A stretch of DNA of 33,784 nt from Terriglobales bacterium (GTDB lineage: Bacteria > Acidobacteriota > Terriglobia > Terriglobales > Acidobacteriaceae), in the NCBI GenBank assembly GCA_035487355.1, contig DATHMF010000063.1, positions 1 to 33,784 on the forward strand, in the 5' to 3' direction. The stretch's first letter is position 1. Every line of letters starts with the position of its first letter. The notes under the pieces are model-generated. The model was not told the DNA's origin and made no database searches. It saw nothing but the letters and a program-made list of their open reading frames with translations. The position numbers were made by a program, and so were the translations under genes. Below are positions 32,167-33,784 of the stretch, one piece after another.

Positions 32167-33784
32167 ATGAAGCCAGACAGGATTCGTTTACTCACGCTTT
32201 CAACCACAGTATTGCTGCTATCGCTCGGGGCTTTAGTTCTAGAAACGCAGAATCTGGAAGCCCAGACTTCTCGCACCCAGACTGCAGGGGCCCAGAATGC
32301 ACCGATGCAGAATCCAGCGATGCAGAGTATGCAGCCGCCGCCACTGCCCGCTGCTGCGGGAGTCCAGCCGCCCGCCCAAACTTCGTCGACATCTTCTTTG
32401 CCATACGGGATGGGTCAGGCTCCGATCCCGGCACCTCCCATCCTGCCTCCAGCCTCGTGGTCCCCCGCAGATGAAAAACGGGCGCCGCCCGAATCGATGA
32501 TCTACCAGAACTATTTCAGGCACGTGGGCAGCCTGGAGCAGGCGGCCCAGCAGGAAGACAAACAGCGGGGTGAGAGCGGGGCCTCGCCATGGCGCACCCA
32601 TGAGCAGCGCGTGCTTGGTCTGACCGGCGAGGAAGGGAAAGTCCTGACGGCGGTAGCGCTTGATTGCAATCGTGAGTTGCAGTTCCAGGACCAGAAACTT
32701 GCGGCCATCAGCGATGCCTACTGGAACCATCCTACAGGCCAGCAGAAAGGCCAATATAAAGGCCAGGGAAAAACCCAATATAGAGGCCAATATAGAGGAA
32801 TGTCCCGCGGCTTCCAGCTCCCACCACCTGAGTTCAGGCATCTGTCGGAGCAGAGAACTCAAATCATCCAACGCTACATTGGCCAACTGAAGTTGTCTCT
32901 GGGCGATGCCACCTTTCAGAAGCTCGATCGCTACGTAAAGTGGAACTTTGGCGGGCATTCCCTGCCTGCCATGTACCCCCCGTATATGTATGCGTATACA
33001 AACTTACCTGCATCTGCTCAAATCCCCTCCGGGCCACCAGTGCCCGAGCCGGCGCACGCAGTTGCCCAACCCGGGCCAGGCTACTCGCCGGCACCGCCGC
33101 CCGCAGATTCCCAACTCGCATCAGTCAACTCGCAGCCGCCGCCAGCAGATGCTCAACCCGCGTCAGACCAGCCGATGACTCCGGACCCGGCCCCAGCGCC
33201 CGCCGGCGACAACGAAGCTCCGCTGACCGTGCACGCTGGCGATGTTCTGCCCTGCCCCGTGGATGATGATCGTCTTTCCGCAGTAAGCCAGCAGAAATTC
33301 CTTACGGTGGATGGTTCGGGCAATGTTTATTTCACCGCCGATTTTTGCGTCTTCAAGCTCGACTCTTCGGGAACGGTCACGCGCGTGGCCGGCGGGGGCT
33401 CGACGCACGGACCACTCTTTGGCCCAGCGACCGCAGTCTTCCTCCCTTATCCTCATGGCTTGGCCGTAGATCCAGCCGGTAATTTATTTATCGGGCTGGG
33501 CGGAGCGCACCAGATCGTGGTGGTAACCCCCGGCGGAGCGCTGACCACGCTCGCCAGCCTTTGCGGCCGCCTCTGGCCGTCTTGCAGCGCGAGCATCAAC
33601 GACATTTCTGACCCTGCGGGGATGGCCTCCGATTCGGCCGGCGACATCTATATTGCCGACGATGCAGGCGCTCGCGTGGAAAGGATATCGAACGGCCAGG
33701 TCACAACCGTAGCCGGCACCGGCACCTATGGCTTTTCCGGCGATGGCGGCCCGGCCACTGCAGCCGCTTTGAATGGGCCGCTCG
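32167..33784 (+). CDS. Exported NHL-repeat protein (3' end outside window)
   Basis: The frame from ATG 32167 (GGTGAGG 5 nt upstream) stays open to the right edge: at least 539 residues. Residues 1-32 resemble a signal peptide (KPDRIRLLTLSTTVLLLSLGALVL). A Gln/Pro/Met-rich region follows (about 35-110), then a conserved-looking helical segment of unknown type (about 110-260) with a QYKGQGKTQYRGQYRG low-complexity patch near 197-212 and a DUF-like stretch RTQIIQRYIGQLKLSLGDATFQKLDRYV, then a Pro/Ala linker. From about residue 360 come NHL propeller blades: FLTVDGSGNVYFTAD, GLAVDPAGNLFIGLGG and DSAGDIYIADDAGARVERIS, followed by VTTVAGTGTYGFSGDGGPAT. NHL propellers bind proteins or ligands; no enzyme is seen. 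Confidence 0.82.
   Translation, partial: MKPDRIRLLTLSTTVLLLSLGALVLETQNLEAQTSRTQTAGAQNAPMQNPAMQSMQPPPLPAAAGVQPPAQTSSTSSLPYGMGQAPIPAPPILPPASWSPADEKRAPPESMIYQNYFRHVGSLEQAAQQEDKQRGESGASPWRTHEQRVLGLTGEEGKVLTAVALDCNRELQFQDQKLAAISDAYWNHPTGQQKGQYKGQGKTQYRGQYRGMSRGFQLPPPEFRHLSEQRTQIIQRYIGQLKLSLGDATFQKLDRYVKWNFGGHSLPAMYPPYMYAYTNLPASAQIPSGPPVPEPAHAVAQPGPGYSPAPPPADSQLASVNSQPPPADAQPASDQPMTPDPAPAPAGDNEAPLTVHAGDVLPCPVDDDRLSAVSQQKFLTVDGSGNVYFTADFCVFKLDSSGTVTRVAGGGSTHGPLFGPATAVFLPYPHGLAVDPAGNLFIGLGGAHQIVVVTPGGALTTLASLCGRLWPSCSASINDISDPAGMASDSAGDIYIADDAGARVERISNGQVTTVAGTGTYGFSGDGGPATAAALNGPL

Noticed and set aside
1..33784. Search by eye for CRISPR arrays, transposases, tRNA and rRNA
   Set aside because: No spaced identical repeats with unique spacers, no transposase motifs and no tRNA or rRNA signatures were found.

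Overview
The window reads like a chromosomal segment of an Acidobacteriota (Terriglobia/Koribacter-like) genome. This rests on the gene mix (M56/BlaI pair, very large TPR, FG-GAP and NHL proteins, dGTPase-hemB-mutS2-dnaG-ddl housekeeping genes), the moderately high GC and the short genic spacing, and on intergenic repeats of the 'CACGGAT' and 'ACACAAAG' kind. It is an inference; no rRNA or other phylogenetic marker was compared. I saw no tRNA, rRNA, CRISPR array, transposase or phage gene.

Layout. 1-2867 (-): 5' part of a secreted giant protein with seven FG-GAP/VCBS repeats followed by a tandem array of about 103-residue Ig-like modules, running off the left edge. 2868-3678: gene-poor. 3679-4830 (+): fibronectin III lipoprotein. 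4862-11374 (-): dGTPase, exported TPR protein, hemB and an orphan membrane histidine kinase. 11669-14110 (+): mutS2. 14217-22434 (+): three tandem copies of a two-gene cassette, each a small single-pass membrane protein with an Ig-like exterior plus a roughly 710-residue polytopic membrane protein resembling GT-C glycosyltransferases. 22519-24288 (+): dnaG. 24770-25346 (-): a SAM-I/IV-type riboswitch with terminator, upstream of a 115-residue protein of unknown function. 25412-28294 (+): ddl, a pilin-like protein and a glycine-amidinotransferase-family enzyme. 28377-31818 (-): an HtrA/Deg protease and a blaI-blaR1-like repressor/M56 protease operon. 32167-33784 (+): 5' part of an exported NHL-repeat protein.

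How parts may work together. An 18-bp palindrome in front of htrA recurs with one change at the blaI promoter. This suggests that the BlaI-family repressor, relieved by the M56 membrane protease, controls a periplasmic quality-control protease as well as itself. The triplicated cassette looks like an expanded cell-envelope module lying between two DNA-maintenance genes. The riboswitch ties an unrecognised small protein to S-adenosylmethionine status.

The strongest leads are (i) the SAM riboswitch/orphan protein unit, (ii) the three-copy membrane cassette, and (iii) the shared BlaI-type operator at htrA. All assignments were made by eye from motifs; none was tested by a database search.
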